From positions 2,271,579-2,335,578 of the forward strand of contig NZ_CP031841.1 of assembly GCF_003432385.1 (NCBI RefSeq): a DNA stretch of 64,000 bases, written 5' to 3'. The DNA is from Breoghania sp. L-A4. GTDB taxonomy: Bacteria > Pseudomonadota > Alphaproteobacteria > Rhizobiales > Stappiaceae. The number at the start of each line of letters is the position of its first letter. Within the stretch, counting starts at the first letter, position 1. Shown in pieces: positions 20,140 to 31,811 of this stretch. Position numbers and translations under genes: made by a program. The notes under the pieces are model-generated. The model worked only from the letters and a program-made list of their open reading frames with translations. It ran no database searches and had not been told where the DNA came from.

Positions 20140-20470
20140 ATAGAACCCCTTCTGAATGAAGCCGTCCACCACTGTCCGAAGCCTGAGAGCCTGGTAGCCG
20201 GTCAGCTGTGAGAGGAGCTGTCTGCGGCGGGAGGATTGGTGCCGCTTGGTAGCCGATTTAGGGGGTGCCGCAAGTCGATCGCGCTTCGCTGCCTATACTT
20301 AGGGCATTTCGGGACCGCACGATTGCGCCATTCCGCGAGGAAAATGCTGCGCTGCGACAGTTTGCGTCCGAAATCCGCATGGCGGCTCAATGCCGTCCGC
20401 CATGCGTACAAATAACAGCCCGTCTGGCGCCCGCCCGGCGCCGCGGGACGAGCCGGGCGAAATTCATGCC
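20140..20470. other. Intergenic region between gltX and gltA, with a hairpin
   Basis: 331 bases without a credible gene. GCATGGCGG at 20377-20385 pairs exactly with CCGCCATGC at 20397-20405 across an 11-base loop; no T-run follows, so it is only a possible 3' end for gltX. The gltA promoter must lie here on the minus strand, but I see no convincing -35/-10 pair. Confidence 0.5.
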
Positions 20471-21892
20471 TTACGCGGCCTGGTCGGCGATGCGGGCGAG
20501 CGCCTCGTCGCGGCCCAGAACCATCAAGACGTCGAAAATTCCCGGAGACGTCGTGCGCCCGGTCAGCGCCGCGCGCAACGGCTGCGCGACTTTCCCGAGC
20601 TTCAGGTCTGCTTCCTCGGCATAGGCGCGCACCGCCGATTCGGTCGCCTCGACGCTCCACTCGTCAAGCGCCTGCAATTTGGGCAGAAGGCCCGCGAGCA
20701 CCGCCTTGCCAGCCTCGTCGAGGAGTTTCAAAGCCTTCTCGTCGATGTCCAGCGGGCGCTCTGCCCACAGGTAACCGGCGCTGTCGGCCAGTTCCACCAG
20801 CGTCTTGGCGCGGTCCTTCAGGCCCGGCATCGCGGCCAGCAGCTTTGCTTCCATGTCCGCGTCGAGACGGGCGAGGATTTCGGGGCCACCCTCCGTATGC
20901 GGCAGGAACTCCTTCAGCGCCTTGAGAAGGCGCGCGTCGTCGCTCGCGCGCATGTAGTGGCCGTTGATGCTTTCCAGCTTGGCGAAATCGAAACGCGAGG
21001 GCGATTTGCCCATGCCGTCGAAGCCGAACCACTCGAGCATCTGCTCGGTGGAGAAGATCTCGTCGTCGCCATGCGCCCAGCCCAGGCGCACCAGATAGTT
21101 GCGCATCGCCTCGGGCAGATAGCCCATGTCGCGATAGGCGTCGACACCGAGCGCGCCGTGGCGCTTGGACAGTTTCGCGCCGTCCGGCCCGTGGATCAGG
21201 GGAATATGCGCCATCACCGGCACATCCCATCCCAGGGCATGGGAGATGACGGTCTGGCGGGCGGCGTTGGTCAGATGGTCGTCGCCGCGGATGATGTGGG
21301 TGACGCCCATGTCGTGATCGTCGACGACCACGGCCAGCATGTAGGTGGGGTTGCCGTCCGAGCGCAGGATGATGAAGTCGTCCAGATCCTTGTTGGGAAA
21401 GGTGACGCGGCCCTGCACCTGGTCGTCGACCAGGGTTTCGCCGTCGCGCGGCGCCTTGATGCGGATCGCGCCTTTGGCGCCGGCGGGCGCCTCGGACGGA
21501 TCACGGTCGCGCCAGCGGCCGTCGTAGCGCGGCGGGCGGCCCTCGGCGCGGGCCTTCTCGCGCATCTCGGTCAACTCATCGGGCGTCGCGAAGCAATAGT
21601 AGGCCTTGCCGTCGGCGACCAGTTGTTCGGCCACCTCACGGTGGCGCGGCGCGCGCGCGTATTGCGAATACGCCTCGCCGTCCCAGTCCAGTCCCAGCCA
21701 GGTGAGGCCCTCCGAGATCGCCTTGATGGCGGCGTCGGTAGAGCGTTCGCGGTCCGTGTCCTCGATCCTGAGCAGCATCTTGCCGCCGTGCGCCCTGGCG
21801 TAGAGCCAGTTGAAGAGCGCCGTGCGCGCGCCTCCGATGTGCAGGTAGCCGGTGGGCGAGGGGGCGAAGCGGGTGACGACAGTTTCACGCAT
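20471..21892 (-). CDS. gltX: Glutamyl-tRNA synthetase
   Basis: Charges tRNA-Glu (and possibly tRNA-Gln, for later amidation, as is common in alphaproteobacteria). Class I synthetase of 473 residues. The HIGH-type motif is [20 protein letters not shown] and the KMSKS-type motif is [24 protein letters not shown] is also diagnostic. The ATG at 21892 begins directly at this motif region; the frame stays open 85 codons further but with no family match. The C-terminal anticodon-binding domain ends normally. Confidence 0.97.
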   Translation of the reverse strand: MRETVVTRFAPSPTGYLHIGGARTALFNWLYARAHGGKMLLRIEDTDRERSTDAAIKAISEGLTWLGLDWDGEAYSQYARAPRHREVAEQLVADGKAYYCFATPDELTEMREKARAEGRPPRYDGRWRDRDPSEAPAGAKGAIRIKAPRDGETLVDDQVQGRVTFPNKDLDDFIILRSDGNPTYMLAVVVDDHDMGVTHIIRGDDHLTNAARQTVISHALGWDVPVMAHIPLIHGPDGAKLSKRHGALGVDAYRDMGYLPEAMRNYLVRLGWAHGDDEIFSTEQMLEWFGFDGMGKSPSRFDFAKLESINGHYMRASDDARLLKALKEFLPHTEGGPEILARLDADMEAKLLAAMPGLKDRAKTLVELADSAGYLWAERPLDIDEKALKLLDEAGKAVLAGLLPKLQALDEWSVEATESAVRAYAEEADLKLGKVAQPLRAALTGRTTSPGIFDVLMVLGRDEALARIADQAA

Positions 21893-21998
21893 AGGGGCCG
21901 GATCGATCTGTGATGGGTCTGGATTGCGGCGCGATGCAGCGCCGGGTTCGCCGGTGGTGTAGCATGTCAGGGGATGCCGCAGAAGAGCGGGCAGCACC

Positions 21999-24408
21999 AT
22001 GAACGGCAATGATGGTCCGGGGCAGCAGGCCGTCCGGCCTGTCGTGGCCGCCACCCGGCGGGTGGCGGGACGCCTGCGCGGACTTCTTGTAATACGGCCG
22101 CGCGTGGCCCTGCGGCTGACGATCGAGCGGCTGTGGCATTCCTTCATCCATGCGATCGGCCGCGATCTGGACGCCGGTCACGGCGCGCCGTGGGCCGTGC
22201 TGGCCTTCGCGCTCGGCATTTGGGGATACTTCGCGCTGCCGCGCGAGCCCTTCGTCTGGGCGACGATCCCGCTCGCGCTGGCGCTTGCCGCAACCGCCTG
22301 GTGGCGCCGGTCGCGCGGGCGGCCGGGCCGGGGGGCGGTTCTGCTTGCGTGCGCCTGCGCGGGGCTCGCCTGCGCGGACCTGCGCGCGGCGCGCGTCGAG
22401 GCGCCGCGGCTGGAGCGCGAGCGCACCCATGAGGTCACGGGCCGTATTGTCGCGGTTGAACGGCGGCAGGGGACGGCAGGCTCCAGCGGCTATCGCCTCC
22501 TTGTTGCGCCGCGCACGATGTCCAAAGTCCCCCCGATCGCCTGCCCCGGCTGGTGCGGGTCACGGTGCGCTCGGGGGAGAGCGTGCCGCGCGTCTCAAAG
22601 CCCGTGCGTTTCCTGGCGCGCCTGTCGCCGCCGGGAGGCGCCGTGCTGCCGGGCGGATACGCCTTCGACCAGGCGGCCTATTTCGCGTCGATCGGGGCGA
22701 GCGGCTTCGTCTACGGCGATCTCAAGCCCGTGGTCGATGCCGGGGATTGGCCGGAGCCGGGGTGGCGGCTGCACCTCGGCGGCGCGCTGACGGACATCCG
22801 TTTCGCGATCTCGGCGCGCATCCGGGACAGTCTGTCAGATCCGGCGACCGGGACGGACAGCGAGGCGGGCGGCATCGCGGCGGCCCTGATCGTCGGCGAC
22901 CGCGGGGGCGTCAGCGAGGCGGCGCAGGAAAGCCTGAGGGTCGCGGGGCTCGCGCATGTTCTGGCGATCTCCGGCATGCATATGGCGCTGGTGGCGGGCA
23001 CGATCTTCTTCGCCGTGCGCGCGGTTCTCGCCGCCTCGCCGGCGCTCGCGCTGGGGTATCCGATCCGCCATTGGGCGGCGGGTGCGGCGCTTGTCGCGGC
23101 CACTGTCTATCTGGCGCTCTCGGGCGCCTCGATCGCCACCCAGCGCGCCTACATCATGGCGGCGATCGTGTTCATTGCCATGCTCAGCGGGCGCCGGGCC
23201 CTGACCATGCGGTCGGTCGCCGTGGCCGCGTTGTTGATCCTGGCCGCATCGCCCGAGGCCTTGCTGCAGCCGGGCTTCCAGATGTCGTTTGCCGCCGTGA
23301 TCGCGCTGGTGGCGGCGTATGAGGCCTGGCGCAAGCGCGGCGCGCGCGAGACGACGCGCGCCGGGCACACGCTGTGGCATGGCTTGCGCTTCTGGATCGC
23401 CGGATTGCTGGTCACCTCGCTGATCGCCGGGCTGGCGACGGCGCCCATCGCGGCGGTGCATTTCTATCGCACGGCGCCCCTGGGGCTTCTCGCCAACATG
23501 GCGGCGATGCCGTTGGTGAGTCTGGTGATCATGCCTGCCGCCGTCGCCTCGGTCCTGGCCATGCCCTTCGGCCTGGACCCGCTGCCGCTGTCCGCCATGG
23601 GCGCCGGCATTGACGCCATGCTGGCGATTGCCGAGACCGTCGCGCGCTGGACGCCGTCCGGCGGGCTCGTCGGCGCCGTGCCGCCGGTCGTCGGACTCGC
23701 CTGCGTCGCCGGGCTGCTGCTTCTCGCCTTGCTCAAATCGCGCTGGCGGCTGATCGGTCTCGCCCCCATCAGCCTGGCGGCCGTGCTGCATTTTGGCTTT
23801 CCCCCGTCCGCCCGGATATTCTGATCAGCGAGGACGGACGCACGGTCGCCGCGCGCCAGCCCGATGGCCGCCTGGCGATCCTTCAGGGAAGCGGCGGGCG
23901 CTTTGCGGCCGAGGTCTGGCTGAGGGCCGATGGCGATGTGGCGCCGCTCGCGGACCGCAAGGCCCGTGCGCCGGTGGCGCGCTGTGATGATCTTGGGTGC
24001 GTGCTGAGCGCGGGACTTCAGGCGCACGCCGCGCCGGCGCGGGCCGCCCGCGCGCCGCCCGCCTTGCACATCGCGGTGCCGAAAACCCCGCAGGCGCTGC
24101 CCGAAGACTGCCGCCAGGCGGATGTGATCGTCGCCTTCTTCGAAGTGCCGGACTGGTGCGCGCGAAGTGCCCTGGTGTTCGACCGGACACGCCTTTTGCG
24201 CGACGGTGCCGCGGCGCTGTATCTCGCCGGACCCTCAGACACGCGGATGCCGGGCGGCGCCCGGGATCCGGTCTCAAAGCAGCCCGGACCCGGCACGGGA
24301 GCCGCAATGCCCCTGGATGCCGACGTGCCGCCGCTTGTGCGCTCCGCGCGCATCGAGACCGTCCGGAATGGCCGTCATCGTCCGTGGCACGGCGCGCCCG
24401 CGGATTGA
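21999..24408 (+). CDS. comEC: ComEC/Rec2 family competence protein (two frame breaks)
   Basis: Polytopic inner-membrane channel proposed to pass single-stranded DNA during natural transformation. The N-terminal part has two membrane segments and a DUF4131-like domain. The competence core carries [20 protein letters not shown] and [20 protein letters not shown], then many membrane helices. The C-terminal soluble domain ([30 protein letters not shown]) lies in a third frame. Adding one C in the six-C run at 22529-22534 and one base in CCCGG at 23811-23815 restores about 803 residues. The C-terminal beta-lactamase-like domain is short, as in many alphaproteobacteria. Divergent from gltX. Confidence 0.88.
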
Positions 24409-24456
24409 CCGCGTGTTCGCGCGATCCCGCGGAACGGAACCGCGTCCTGCCGGTGC

Positions 24457-25170
24457 TCAGTAGCGCCGGTAGAGCGCCACGAGCTTGCCCTGAACGCGGA
24501 CCCGGTCGGCGCCGAAGATCCGTGTTTCATAGGCCGGGTTGGCGGCCTCCAGTGCGATCGAGGCGCCCTTCTTGCGCAGGCGCTTCAGCGTCGCTTCCTC
24601 TTCGTCCACCAGCGCCACGACAATGTCGCCGCTCTCGGCGGTGTCGCCCTTGCGGATCAGCACGGTGTCGCCGTCCAGGATTCCTGCGTCGATCATCGAA
24701 TCGCCGCGAACCTCCAGCGCGAAATGCTCGCCCGACGACAGCATGTCGACGGGAATCGAAATGAAGTGGCTGTGTGTCTGGATCGCCTCGATCGGCACGC
24801 CGGCGGCAATCCGTCCCATCACGGGAACGGAGACCACGTCGTCGGGCGAGGCCTCGCGGGACGGGGCTCTTTGCGGTTCGCGCTTGCCCAGCGATCCTTC
24901 GATGACGCTTGGCGAGAAGCCGCGGCCGCGCTGCGCGGCAAGACTCGGAGAAATCGATTCCGGCAGCTTGAGAACTTCCAGCGCCCGCGCCCGATTCGGC
25001 AGCCGGCGGATGAAGCCGCGCTCCTCAAGAGCCGTGATCAGGCGATGAATGCCGGATTTGGAGCGCAAGTCGAGCGCATCCTTCATCTCGTCGAACGACG
25101 GCGGCACGCCGGCCTCCTTGACCCGTTCGTGGATGAACATCAGCAGTTCGTATTGCTTGCGCGTCAGCAT
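24457..25170 (-). CDS. lexA: SOS response repressor LexA
   Basis: Represses DNA-damage genes and self-cleaves when RecA filaments form. 237 residues: winged-helix N-terminus ([19 protein letters not shown], with the recognition region [18 protein letters not shown]) and a C-terminal S24 peptidase domain. The scissile Ala-Gly is residues 123-124 (IAAGVPIEA), the catalytic Ser is 158 (RGDSMIDAG) and Lys is 196 (EATLKR). The operator in its own promoter implies autorepression. Converges with comEC. Confidence 0.97.
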   Translation of the reverse strand: MLTRKQYELLMFIHERVKEAGVPPSFDEMKDALDLRSKSGIHRLITALEERGFIRRLPNRARALEVLKLPESISPSLAAQRGRGFSPSVIEGSLGKREPQRAPSREASPDDVVSVPVMGRIAAGVPIEAIQTHSHFISIPVDMLSSGEHFALEVRGDSMIDAGILDGDTVLIRKGDTAESGDIVVALVDEEEATLKRLRKKGASIALEAANPAYETRIFGADRVRVQGKLVALYRRY

Positions 25171-25247
25171 GGATGGCCTTTCGCTTGCGGGTCCCTTGGC
25201 GCGGCTCGGAATGCCAAGCCGCAGCATCGGGTACAAAACACGAACGT

Positions 25248-25276
25248 AGGCTACCCGTTCTGTTTGTGTTCTGCAA
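25248..25276 (-). promoter_or_regulatory. lexA promoter with embedded SOS box
   Basis: On the minus strand TTGCAG (25276-25271) and TAGCCT (25253-25248) are 17 bases apart. Between and partly over them lies GAAC-N7-GAAC, seen on the plus strand as GTTCTGTTTGTGTTC at 25257-25271, the operator type used by alphaproteobacterial LexA. Placement between -35 and -10 fits direct steric autorepression. It is about 80 bases before the lexA start. Confidence 0.88.
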
Positions 25277-25328
25277 GGCGAATATGAATGATGGATGTTG
25301 TTGGCGCGTTCGCGCGACGCAACGGCGG

Positions 25329-26534
25329 CTAGAGCCGCACGATGCTGACGGCGTCTCCGGCCGCCGCCGCGGGGGCGTGCGGCGCGCGGATGATCAGCGC
25401 GTCGGCCGCGGCGAGCGTGGCCAGCATGGAGGAATCCTGCAAGACGAACGGCGTGGCCACCAGACGGCCCGATGCGTCGCGCGACAGCCTGGCGCGCAGA
25501 TAGTCCTGGCGGCGGTCGTTTTCGCCAAGCGCATCTCCCAGGATGGCGTCCTCTTCCTTCGGGCCGGAGCCGGGCTGACCGAGCAGCGCATCGAGCAGCG
25601 GCTTCAGGAATAGAAGCCCGCATACCATGGAGGAGACGGGATTGCCGGGCAGGCCGAGCACGCGCATGGGGCCGAGGTGGCCGAACATCAGCGGCTTGCC
25701 GGGCCGCATGGCGATGCGCCAGAAGGCCAGTTCCATGCCCTCGTTGCCCAGCGATTCCTGCACCAGGTCGTGGTCGCCGACGGAGGCGCCGCCCAGCGTC
25801 ACGAGAATGTCGGCGCCCCATTCGAGCGCGGCGCGCACCTGGGTGGCGATGGCCACCTGATCGTCGCGGGCAATCTCCAGCATCCGTGCCTCGCCTCCAT
25901 GCGCGCGCGTCAGGGAGGCGATGCCGAACTGGTTCGAGGCGACGATCTGGTCGGGCGCGGGCTCGGTGCCCGGCGGCACGAGTTCATCGCCGGTGGCCAG
26001 CACCGCGACCCTGGGACGCCGGCGCACCGGGATCTCGGCGTGGTTCATCGCCGCGGCCAGCGCCAGCGATCGGTAGCACAGGCGGGTTCCCGCCTTGAGC
26101 AGCACGTCGCCTTGGGTGAAATCGAGCCCGGCGCGGCGCACGTAGCGGCCCAGCGGCACGGCCTCGTTGGCGACGATCGTGTCACCGTCGCGGACCGCGT
26201 TTTCCTGGATCAGGATCGAATCGGCGCCTTCGGGCAGCGGCGCGCCGGTGAAGATGCGCACGCATTCGCCGGGGCCGACGGAGCCGGAGAATTCATGCCC
26301 CGCGGGCGCGTCGCCGATGACCTTCAGGGAGGCCGGCACCAGTTCCACGTCCGCCGCGCGCACCGCGTAGCCGTCCATGGCGCTTGCGGCAAACGGCGGC
26401 TGGGTGCGGGTCGCCGCCAGATCCTCGGCCAGCACGCGGCCGTCGGCGTCGGCCAGCGGCACGCGCTCGACCTCGGTGGGCACGAGTTTGTCGAGCAGGC
26501 GGGCCAGCGCGTCTTCGACCGATATCAGGCTCAT
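25329..26534 (-). CDS. moeA: Molybdopterin molybdotransferase MoeA
   Basis: Inserts molybdate into adenylated molybdopterin to finish the molybdenum cofactor. 401 residues with the N-terminal MoeA domains ([31 protein letters not shown]) and the MPT-binding domain ([65 protein letters not shown]). The start lies 12 bases after the moaC stop, so the two are one transcription unit with trpC and trpD upstream. Confidence 0.96.
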   Translation of the reverse strand: MSLISVEDALARLLDKLVPTEVERVPLADADGRVLAEDLAATRTQPPFAASAMDGYAVRAADVELVPASLKVIGDAPAGHEFSGSVGPGECVRIFTGAPLPEGADSILIQENAVRDGDTIVANEAVPLGRYVRRAGLDFTQGDVLLKAGTRLCYRSLALAAAMNHAEIPVRRRPRVAVLATGDELVPPGTEPAPDQIVASNQFGIASLTRAHGGEARMLEIARDDQVAIATQVRAALEWGADILVTLGGASVGDHDLVQESLGNEGMELAFWRIAMRPGKPLMFGHLGPMRVLGLPGNPVSSMVCGLLFLKPLLDALLGQPGSGPKEEDAILGDALGENDRRQDYLRARLSRDASGRLVATPFVLQDSSMLATLAAADALIIRAPHAPAAAAGDAVSIVRL

Positions 26535-26546
26535 GTGGCGGCGCCT

Positions 26547-27041
26547 CTATGTGTTGTCCGGGGCGGTCCAGGAGCCCGACTGGCCGCCGGATTTCTCCAG
26601 CACCTTTATGCCGGAGAGCACCATGCCGCGATCGACCGCCTTGGCCATGTCGTAGATCGTCAGACAGGCGACGGAGGCGGCGGTGAGCGCCTCCATCTCG
26701 ACGCCCGTCTGTCCCGACAGCTTGGCCATGGCGGTGACGCGCAGGCCGGGCAGGGACTCGTCGGCCACGATGTCCACGGAGACCTTGGACAAGGCCAGCG
26801 GGTGGCACAGCGGGATCAGTTCGTGCGTACGCTTGGCGGCCATGATGCCGGCGATGCGCGCCGTGGCGATCACGTCGCCCTTCTTGGCGTTGCCGGACAG
26901 GATCATCTCCAGCGTCTCGGGCTTCATCAGCACCGAGCCGACCGCCGTGGCGGTGCGCGCGGTGACGGCCTTCTCCGAGACGTCGACCATGTTGGCCGCG
27001 CCGGTGTCATCCAGATGCGTCAGTCTCGTGCCGGTGGCCAT
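26547..27041 (-). CDS. moaC: Cyclic pyranopterin monophosphate synthase MoaC
   Basis: Converts the MoaA product to cyclic pyranopterin monophosphate, an early molybdenum cofactor step. 164 residues containing the family core [36 protein letters not shown] and [20 protein letters not shown], with the conserved KAVDRGM. The ATG at 27041 follows the trpC stop by eight bases. No moaA or moaB is visible in the window. Confidence 0.97.
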   Translation of the reverse strand: MATGTRLTHLDDTGAANMVDVSEKAVTARTATAVGSVLMKPETLEMILSGNAKKGDVIATARIAGIMAAKRTHELIPLCHPLALSKVSVDIVADESLPGLRVTAMAKLSGQTGVEMEALTAASVACLTIYDMAKAVDRGMVLSGIKVLEKSGGQSGSWTAPDNT

Positions 27042-27049
27042 GAGTGCTC

Positions 27050-27850
27050 CTAACGGTGCGCGCGGGCAAGCAGCGCCTGCGTCGCGGCGGCGACGTCGTC
27101 CTGGCGCATCAGGCTTTCGCCGACCAGGAAGGTCTCGATGCCGACACGTTCGAGCCGCGCGCAATCGTCCGGTGTGAAAATGCCCGATTCGCCGACGATC
27201 AGCCGGTCACCGGGCACCATGGGTGCCAGCCGCTCGCTGGTCTCAAGCGTGGTCTCGAAGGTCTTCAGGTTGCGGTTGTTGATGCCGATCATCGGCGAGG
27301 TGAGCCTGAGCGCGCGCTCGAGCTCCGGCTCGTCGTGTACTTCGATGAGCACATCCATGCCGAGCGCGAAGGCGGCGTCCTCAAGCTCCCTGGCCTCGCA
27401 GTCGGTCACCGACGCCATGATGATCAGGATGCAATCCGCGCCCCAGGCGCGGGCCTCGAGCACCTGATAGGGCTCAAAGAGGAAATCCTTGCGCAGTGCG
27501 GGCAGGGCGACGGCGTTCCGGACCGCGGCGAGATACTCCGGCTTGCCCTGGAACGAGGGCGCGTCGGTGAGCACGGAGAGGCAGGCGGCGCCCCCGGCCT
27601 CATAGGCGCGGGCCAGCGCCGGCGGGTCGAAATCCGCGCGGATGAGGCCCTTCGACGGGCTGGCTTTCTTGATCTCGGCGATCAGCGCGAAGGAACCCGC
27701 GTCACGCTTGGCGCGCAGGGCGTTGAGAAACCCGCGCGGCGGTGCGGCGGCCTCGACCTGGCGGCGAAGGCCGGCTTCCGGCACCCGCTGCTTCGCCTCG
27801 GCGATTTCCACGCGCTTGTAGGTCTCGATCTTCTTCAGAATATCGGTCAT
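27050..27850 (-). CDS. trpC: Indole-3-glycerol phosphate synthase
   Basis: Ring closure of CdRP to indole-3-glycerol phosphate in tryptophan synthesis. A 266-residue TIM barrel with [20 protein letters not shown] at strand 2, [63 protein letters not shown] and [15 protein letters not shown]. It follows trpD by about 45 bases in the same direction. There is no PRAI fusion. Confidence 0.97.
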   Translation of the reverse strand: MTDILKKIETYKRVEIAEAKQRVPEAGLRRQVEAAAPPRGFLNALRAKRDAGSFALIAEIKKASPSKGLIRADFDPPALARAYEAGGAACLSVLTDAPSFQGKPEYLAAVRNAVALPALRKDFLFEPYQVLEARAWGADCILIIMASVTDCEARELEDAAFALGMDVLIEVHDEPELERALRLTSPMIGINNRNLKTFETTLETSERLAPMVPGDRLIVGESGIFTPDDCARLERVGIETFLVGESLMRQDDVAAATQALLARAHR

Positions 27851-27895
27851 CTGGTATCCATCAGGCGGAGGACGCGCCGCTCGGGATTGTGCAAT

Positions 27896-28909
27896 CTACT
27901 GGTTGGAGAGCGCGACCAGCCGGTTCAGCCGGTCGAGCGCCGCGCCGCTGTCGATCGATGTGGCCGCAAGCGCGGCACCTTCCGCCAGCGTCGACGCCTT
28001 GCCCGCCACGATCAGCGTGGCCGCGGCGTTCATCAGCACCACGTCGCGATAGGCCGATGTCTCGCCGTTCAGCACGGCCGTCAGGGCCGCGGCGTTGATC
28101 GGAGCCTCGCCGCCCTTGATTTCCTCAAGCGGCGAGACCGGCAGGCCCGCGTCCTGCGGCGTGATCTCGAAGGTGGTGACCTCGCCGTTCTTCAGTTCGG
28201 CCACGGCCGTCGGGCCGCTGATCGAGATCTCGTCAAGGCCGCCATGGCCATGCACCACCCAGGCGTGCTCGCAGCCGAGGCTTTTCAGTACATGGGCGAT
28301 GGGCTCGACCCACTGGCGGTCGAAGACACCGACCATCTGGCGGGTGACGCCGGCGGGATTGGACAACGGTCCGAGCAGATTGAAAATGGTGCGCGTGCCG
28401 AGTTCCGCGCGCGCCGGACCCACGTGCTTCATGGCGGAGTGATGGGCGGGCGCGAACATGAAGCCCAGACCGGCCGTGGTGACGCAGTCGCTGATGATCT
28501 GCGGCGTCACGTCGATGTTGACGCCCAGCGCCATGAGAACGTCCGCCGCGCCGGATTTCGACGACAGCGATCGATTGCCGTGCTTGGCCACGGGGACGCC
28601 GCAGCCTGCGACCACGAAGGCGGTGCAGGTGGAGATGTTGTAGGTGCCTGACGCGTCGCCGCCGGTGCCGACCACGTCGACGGCGCCGGCGGGCGCCTCA
28701 ACGCGCAGCATCTTGGCGCGCATGATCTCCACGGCGCCCGCGATCTCGTCCACGGTCTCGCCGCGCACGCGCAGCGCCATCAGGAAGCCGCCGATCTGCG
28801 CCGGCGTGGCCGCGCCGCTCATCAGCACCGAAAATGCCTGCTTCGCCTCATCGCGCGACAAGGGCTCCCCGGCCGCCGCCTTGGCGATCAGCATCTTCAG
28901 ATCAGACAT
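27896..28909 (-). CDS. trpD: Anthranilate phosphoribosyltransferase
   Basis: Adds phosphoribosyl to anthranilate, second step of the tryptophan pathway. 337 residues; PRPP-binding [20 protein letters not shown], and the anthranilate site region [37 protein letters not shown] is typical of the family. First gene of a trpD-trpC-moaC-moeA run. TrpE and TrpG are not in the window. Confidence 0.97.
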   Translation of the reverse strand: MSDLKMLIAKAAAGEPLSRDEAKQAFSVLMSGAATPAQIGGFLMALRVRGETVDEIAGAVEIMRAKMLRVEAPAGAVDVVGTGGDASGTYNISTCTAFVVAGCGVPVAKHGNRSLSSKSGAADVLMALGVNIDVTPQIISDCVTTAGLGFMFAPAHHSAMKHVGPARAELGTRTIFNLLGPLSNPAGVTRQMVGVFDRQWVEPIAHVLKSLGCEHAWVVHGHGGLDEISISGPTAVAELKNGEVTTFEITPQDAGLPVSPLEEIKGGEAPINAAALTAVLNGETSAYRDVVLMNAAATLIVAGKASTLAEGAALAATSIDSGAALDRLNRLVALSNQ

Positions 28910-28996
28910 TGCAGCTCTCCCCCGGGAACCGGCGCCCCGCCGCGACGTGCCGCCCTGACTCCAGGGACAACACGGGCGCGGCGCAAGGACGCGGCA

Positions 28997-30880
28997 TTAC
29001 AGCGTGCCCGCGCGGCCGTCCGTGCCGATGGCCCGGGCGATCGCCGCCTGATTGATCTGGACGCCGATGCTTTCCTGGACGCCGGTGAGATACTGATCGA
29101 TCAACGTGCGTTGCATGACCTGCTTCATCTCGTCGCCATCGGGCGCGAAGAAGGGCGGCGTGTCCACGCTGGCGACCTGCAGCACCATCTGGCCGCCCGA
29201 GGCGGTTGCGGCGGTGGCCACATGGCCCACAGGGCCCTCGAAGGCCTGTGAAACCGCCGCGACTGACAGATCCGCGGTGCTGGTCTCGCGCGTGACCGGA
29301 TCGGAGATTTTCGCCTCCAGGCCGAGCTCGGTCGCGATAGCGTCCATCGCGGCGCCGTCCTTCAGGCGCGTTGCGATCTCTTCCGCCTTTGCGGTCAGCT
29401 TTTCCTGAAGCTGGGCGGCTTTCCAGTCGTCGATGACCCGGCCGCGGACCTCGTCCAGGGTGCGGTCGCGGTCGGCGATCACGTCCTTGACGTCGAACCA
29501 GGTAAAGCCGCGCTGTCCGATCTGCACCGGAGCGGTCTCGTAGCCGATATCGGCGCTGAAAGCCTCGCTAAGCAGCTTGTTGGCTTCCGGCAGCTCAATG
29601 GTATTGCCGGCCATGTCCTTGCCCGAGCTGTCGACCGCATCGACAGTGCGCACGTCGAGCTTGAAGCGCTCTCCAAGTTCCGTCAGCGTGGCGCCGCCGG
29701 CACGCGCGTCCTCGATCTCGTCGTAAAGGTCGAGCACTTCGCCTTCGGCGCGGCGGGTCGCGAGCTCGTCCTTCAGGATGTCCTTGACCTCGTCATAGGA
29801 TTTCACGGCCTCCGGCTCGATCTTCGTGATCTTGACGATGACGGGGGCGAAGCGGCCTTCGATGACATCGCTGACAGCGCCTTCGTCGAGCGAGAAGGCG
29901 GCTTCGGCGATGGCCGGATCGATCAGCTTGTCGCGTGTCATCAGGCCCAGATCGACGTCGGACAGGGTCAGGCCCTGCTCGGTCACCAGGTCCTCGAAAG
30001 CGGTTCCCGCGGCGAGTTTCGCGGCCGCGGCGTCCGCCTTCTCCTTGTCGGCGAACGTCAGCTGCAGCACTTGGCGGCGCTCGGGACTGCCAAAGCGCGC
30101 AAGCGAGGATTCATAGGTCTGACGCGCATCCTCCTCGCTGACATTCTGCGGTTTCGCGAGGCTGGCGGGGTCGACGACAATCATCTCCAGCTTGCGGTAT
30201 TCCGGCGCCCGGTAGGTCGCCTTGTTGTCGTTGAAATAGGCTTCGAGCGTGGTTGCGTCCGGCTCGCCGGTCGGCTCCACCGCGCTGGCGTCGAGCGTCA
30301 GGTAGCGCACCGTGCGCTCCTCGCTGCGGTACTGATGCATGGCCTCGAGCATCGTCTGCGGTACCGTCGCCCCGCCGGCAAGTCCTTCCGCGATCTGACG
30401 GCGGCGGGCCGTCGACATGCGGGTGCGGATGTACTCGTCCTCGGAATAGCCATTGGCGTAGAGCAGCTGCTGCAGGCGCGAACGGTCAAAGCGCCCGTCG
30501 GGTCCGCGGAACATGGGGTCTGCATGGATCTCGGTCACGAGCGCGTCGTTGGAGATGCCCAGATTGAACTCCTTGGCGATGTGGTCGAACGTCGCTTCGG
30601 CCACCGCGCGGCCCAGGACCTGGCCGGGCACGCCCAAGGCGGCGGCCTGGGTCCCCGACAGGGGCTGGCCGATCCGCTGGCTGAGGTTCTGCACTTCGCG
30701 GTTGTAGGCGCGCTGAAAGTCGACGGCGGTGATTTCGGCCGAGCCGACCTCGGCCACCGTGTTCTGGCCGAAGTCGCGGAATACGTCGGCAATGCCCCAG
30801 ATGCCGAAGCTCAGGACCAGAAGCGCGATGAAGATCTTGGCGATGGTCCCACCGGCGCTCTTTCGCATGGCATCGAGCAT
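28997..30880 (-). CDS. ppiD: PpiD-like periplasmic peptidyl-prolyl isomerase/chaperone
   Basis: Membrane-anchored chaperone facing the periplasm at the SecYEG exit. 627 residues: a short cytoplasmic head (MLDAMRKSAGGTIAK), one membrane segment (IFIALLVLSFGIWGIADVF), a SurA-type N-terminal chaperone region and a parvulin-type domain near residues 230-340. The parvulin domain is poorly conserved, so isomerase activity is doubtful. The ATG at 30880 starts directly at the head. Divergent from tpiA, which is usual in Hyphomicrobiales. Confidence 0.9.
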   Translation of the reverse strand: MLDAMRKSAGGTIAKIFIALLVLSFGIWGIADVFRDFGQNTVAEVGSAEITAVDFQRAYNREVQNLSQRIGQPLSGTQAAALGVPGQVLGRAVAEATFDHIAKEFNLGISNDALVTEIHADPMFRGPDGRFDRSRLQQLLYANGYSEDEYIRTRMSTARRRQIAEGLAGGATVPQTMLEAMHQYRSEERTVRYLTLDASAVEPTGEPDATTLEAYFNDNKATYRAPEYRKLEMIVVDPASLAKPQNVSEEDARQTYESSLARFGSPERRQVLQLTFADKEKADAAAAKLAAGTAFEDLVTEQGLTLSDVDLGLMTRDKLIDPAIAEAAFSLDEGAVSDVIEGRFAPVIVKITKIEPEAVKSYDEVKDILKDELATRRAEGEVLDLYDEIEDARAGGATLTELGERFKLDVRTVDAVDSSGKDMAGNTIELPEANKLLSEAFSADIGYETAPVQIGQRGFTWFDVKDVIADRDRTLDEVRGRVIDDWKAAQLQEKLTAKAEEIATRLKDGAAMDAIATELGLEAKISDPVTRETSTADLSVAAVSQAFEGPVGHVATAATASGGQMVLQVASVDTPPFFAPDGDEMKQVMQRTLIDQYLTGVQESIGVQINQAAIARAIGTDGRAGTL

Positions 30881-30938
30881 AAAAAATTCCCATTCGTTTG
30901 GGCGGCAAGGCTTTGGCCGCCGATGCGTGTTTGGCCGG

Positions 30939-30967
30939 ATAATAGGCAGGTGATTGACGAGCGGCAA
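30939..30967 (-). promoter_or_regulatory. Probable promoter of ppiD
   Basis: On the minus strand TTGCCG (30967-30962) and TATTAT (30944-30939) are separated by 17 bases, about 60 bases before the ppiD start. It is the best match in the ppiD-tpiA divergent spacer; I see no equally good one for tpiA. Confidence 0.55.
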
Positions 30968-31053
30968 GCGACGCAAACTTGATAGTACGGTGTTTTCTGC
31001 TAGCCAAGCGGTAGAAGACTTCACTGCATTCACAAAGGGGAGGCTGAGGGCCC

Positions 31054-31811
31054 ATGGATAAAGCGATCAAGCCGCTGGTTGCCGGCAACTGGAAAATGAA
31101 CGGACTGGGCGCCTCCATTGGCGAGATCGAGGCGTTGGCCGCCGGCTACGATGCCGCCGCGAGCGCTGTCGTCGACATCATGGTGTGCCCCCGGCGACGC
31201 TGATTGCGGGCTTCGCCAGGGCGGCGTCGGCGCACGGCGTCGCGATTGGCGGGCAGGACTGCCACGCGGCCGTGTCCGGCGCGCATACGGGTGATATTTC
31301 CGCCGAGATGCTGCGCGATGCGGGCGCGAGCGCGGTGATCGTCGGCCATTCCGAGCGCCGGGCCGATCATGGCGAGAGCGATGCGGTGGTCCGGGCCAAG
31401 GCGCAGGCCGCCTGGCGCGCGGGGCTTGTGGCGATCGTCTGCGTGGGCGAAACGGAATCCCAGCGCACAAGCGGCGCGACGCTCGACGTGGTTGGCGGCC
31501 AGCTTGCCGATTCGCTGCCCGACGGCGCGCAAGCCGCAACCACGATCATCGCCTATGAGCCCGTCTGGGCCATCGGCACCGGGCTGACGCCGACGGCCGC
31601 GGACGTGGCCACCGTGCATGCCTTCATCCGCAGCACGCTGGAAGCGCGTTTCGCGGAGGAGGGCGCGCGGATGCGGCTGCTCTATGGCGGTTCGGTCAAG
31701 CCGGGCAACGCGTCCGAGCTGATGGCGGTGGAAAACGTCAACGGCGCGCTGGTTGGCGGCGCATCCCTGAAAGCCGCGGATTTCCTTGGAATTGTGGCCG
31801 CTTACCGATAG
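31054..31811 (+). CDS. tpiA: Triosephosphate isomerase (frame broken at 31188-31192)
   Basis: Interconverts dihydroxyacetone phosphate and glyceraldehyde 3-phosphate. The start is [15 protein letters not shown] with the catalytic Lys; after MVCP the frame meets a stop, and the adjacent frame continues with [39 protein letters not shown] (catalytic His), [11 protein letters not shown] (catalytic Glu) and [14 protein letters not shown]. One additional C in the five-C run at 31188-31192 gives a normal 252-residue enzyme. AAAGGGGAGG lies before the ATG. The break is probably a sequence error. Confidence 0.93.

Noticed and set aside
18844-20211. Plus-strand open frame of 455 codons opposite gltA
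   Set aside because: Antisense to a fully motif-supported citrate synthase; composition is rich in Arg/Gly/His/Val as expected for a shadow.
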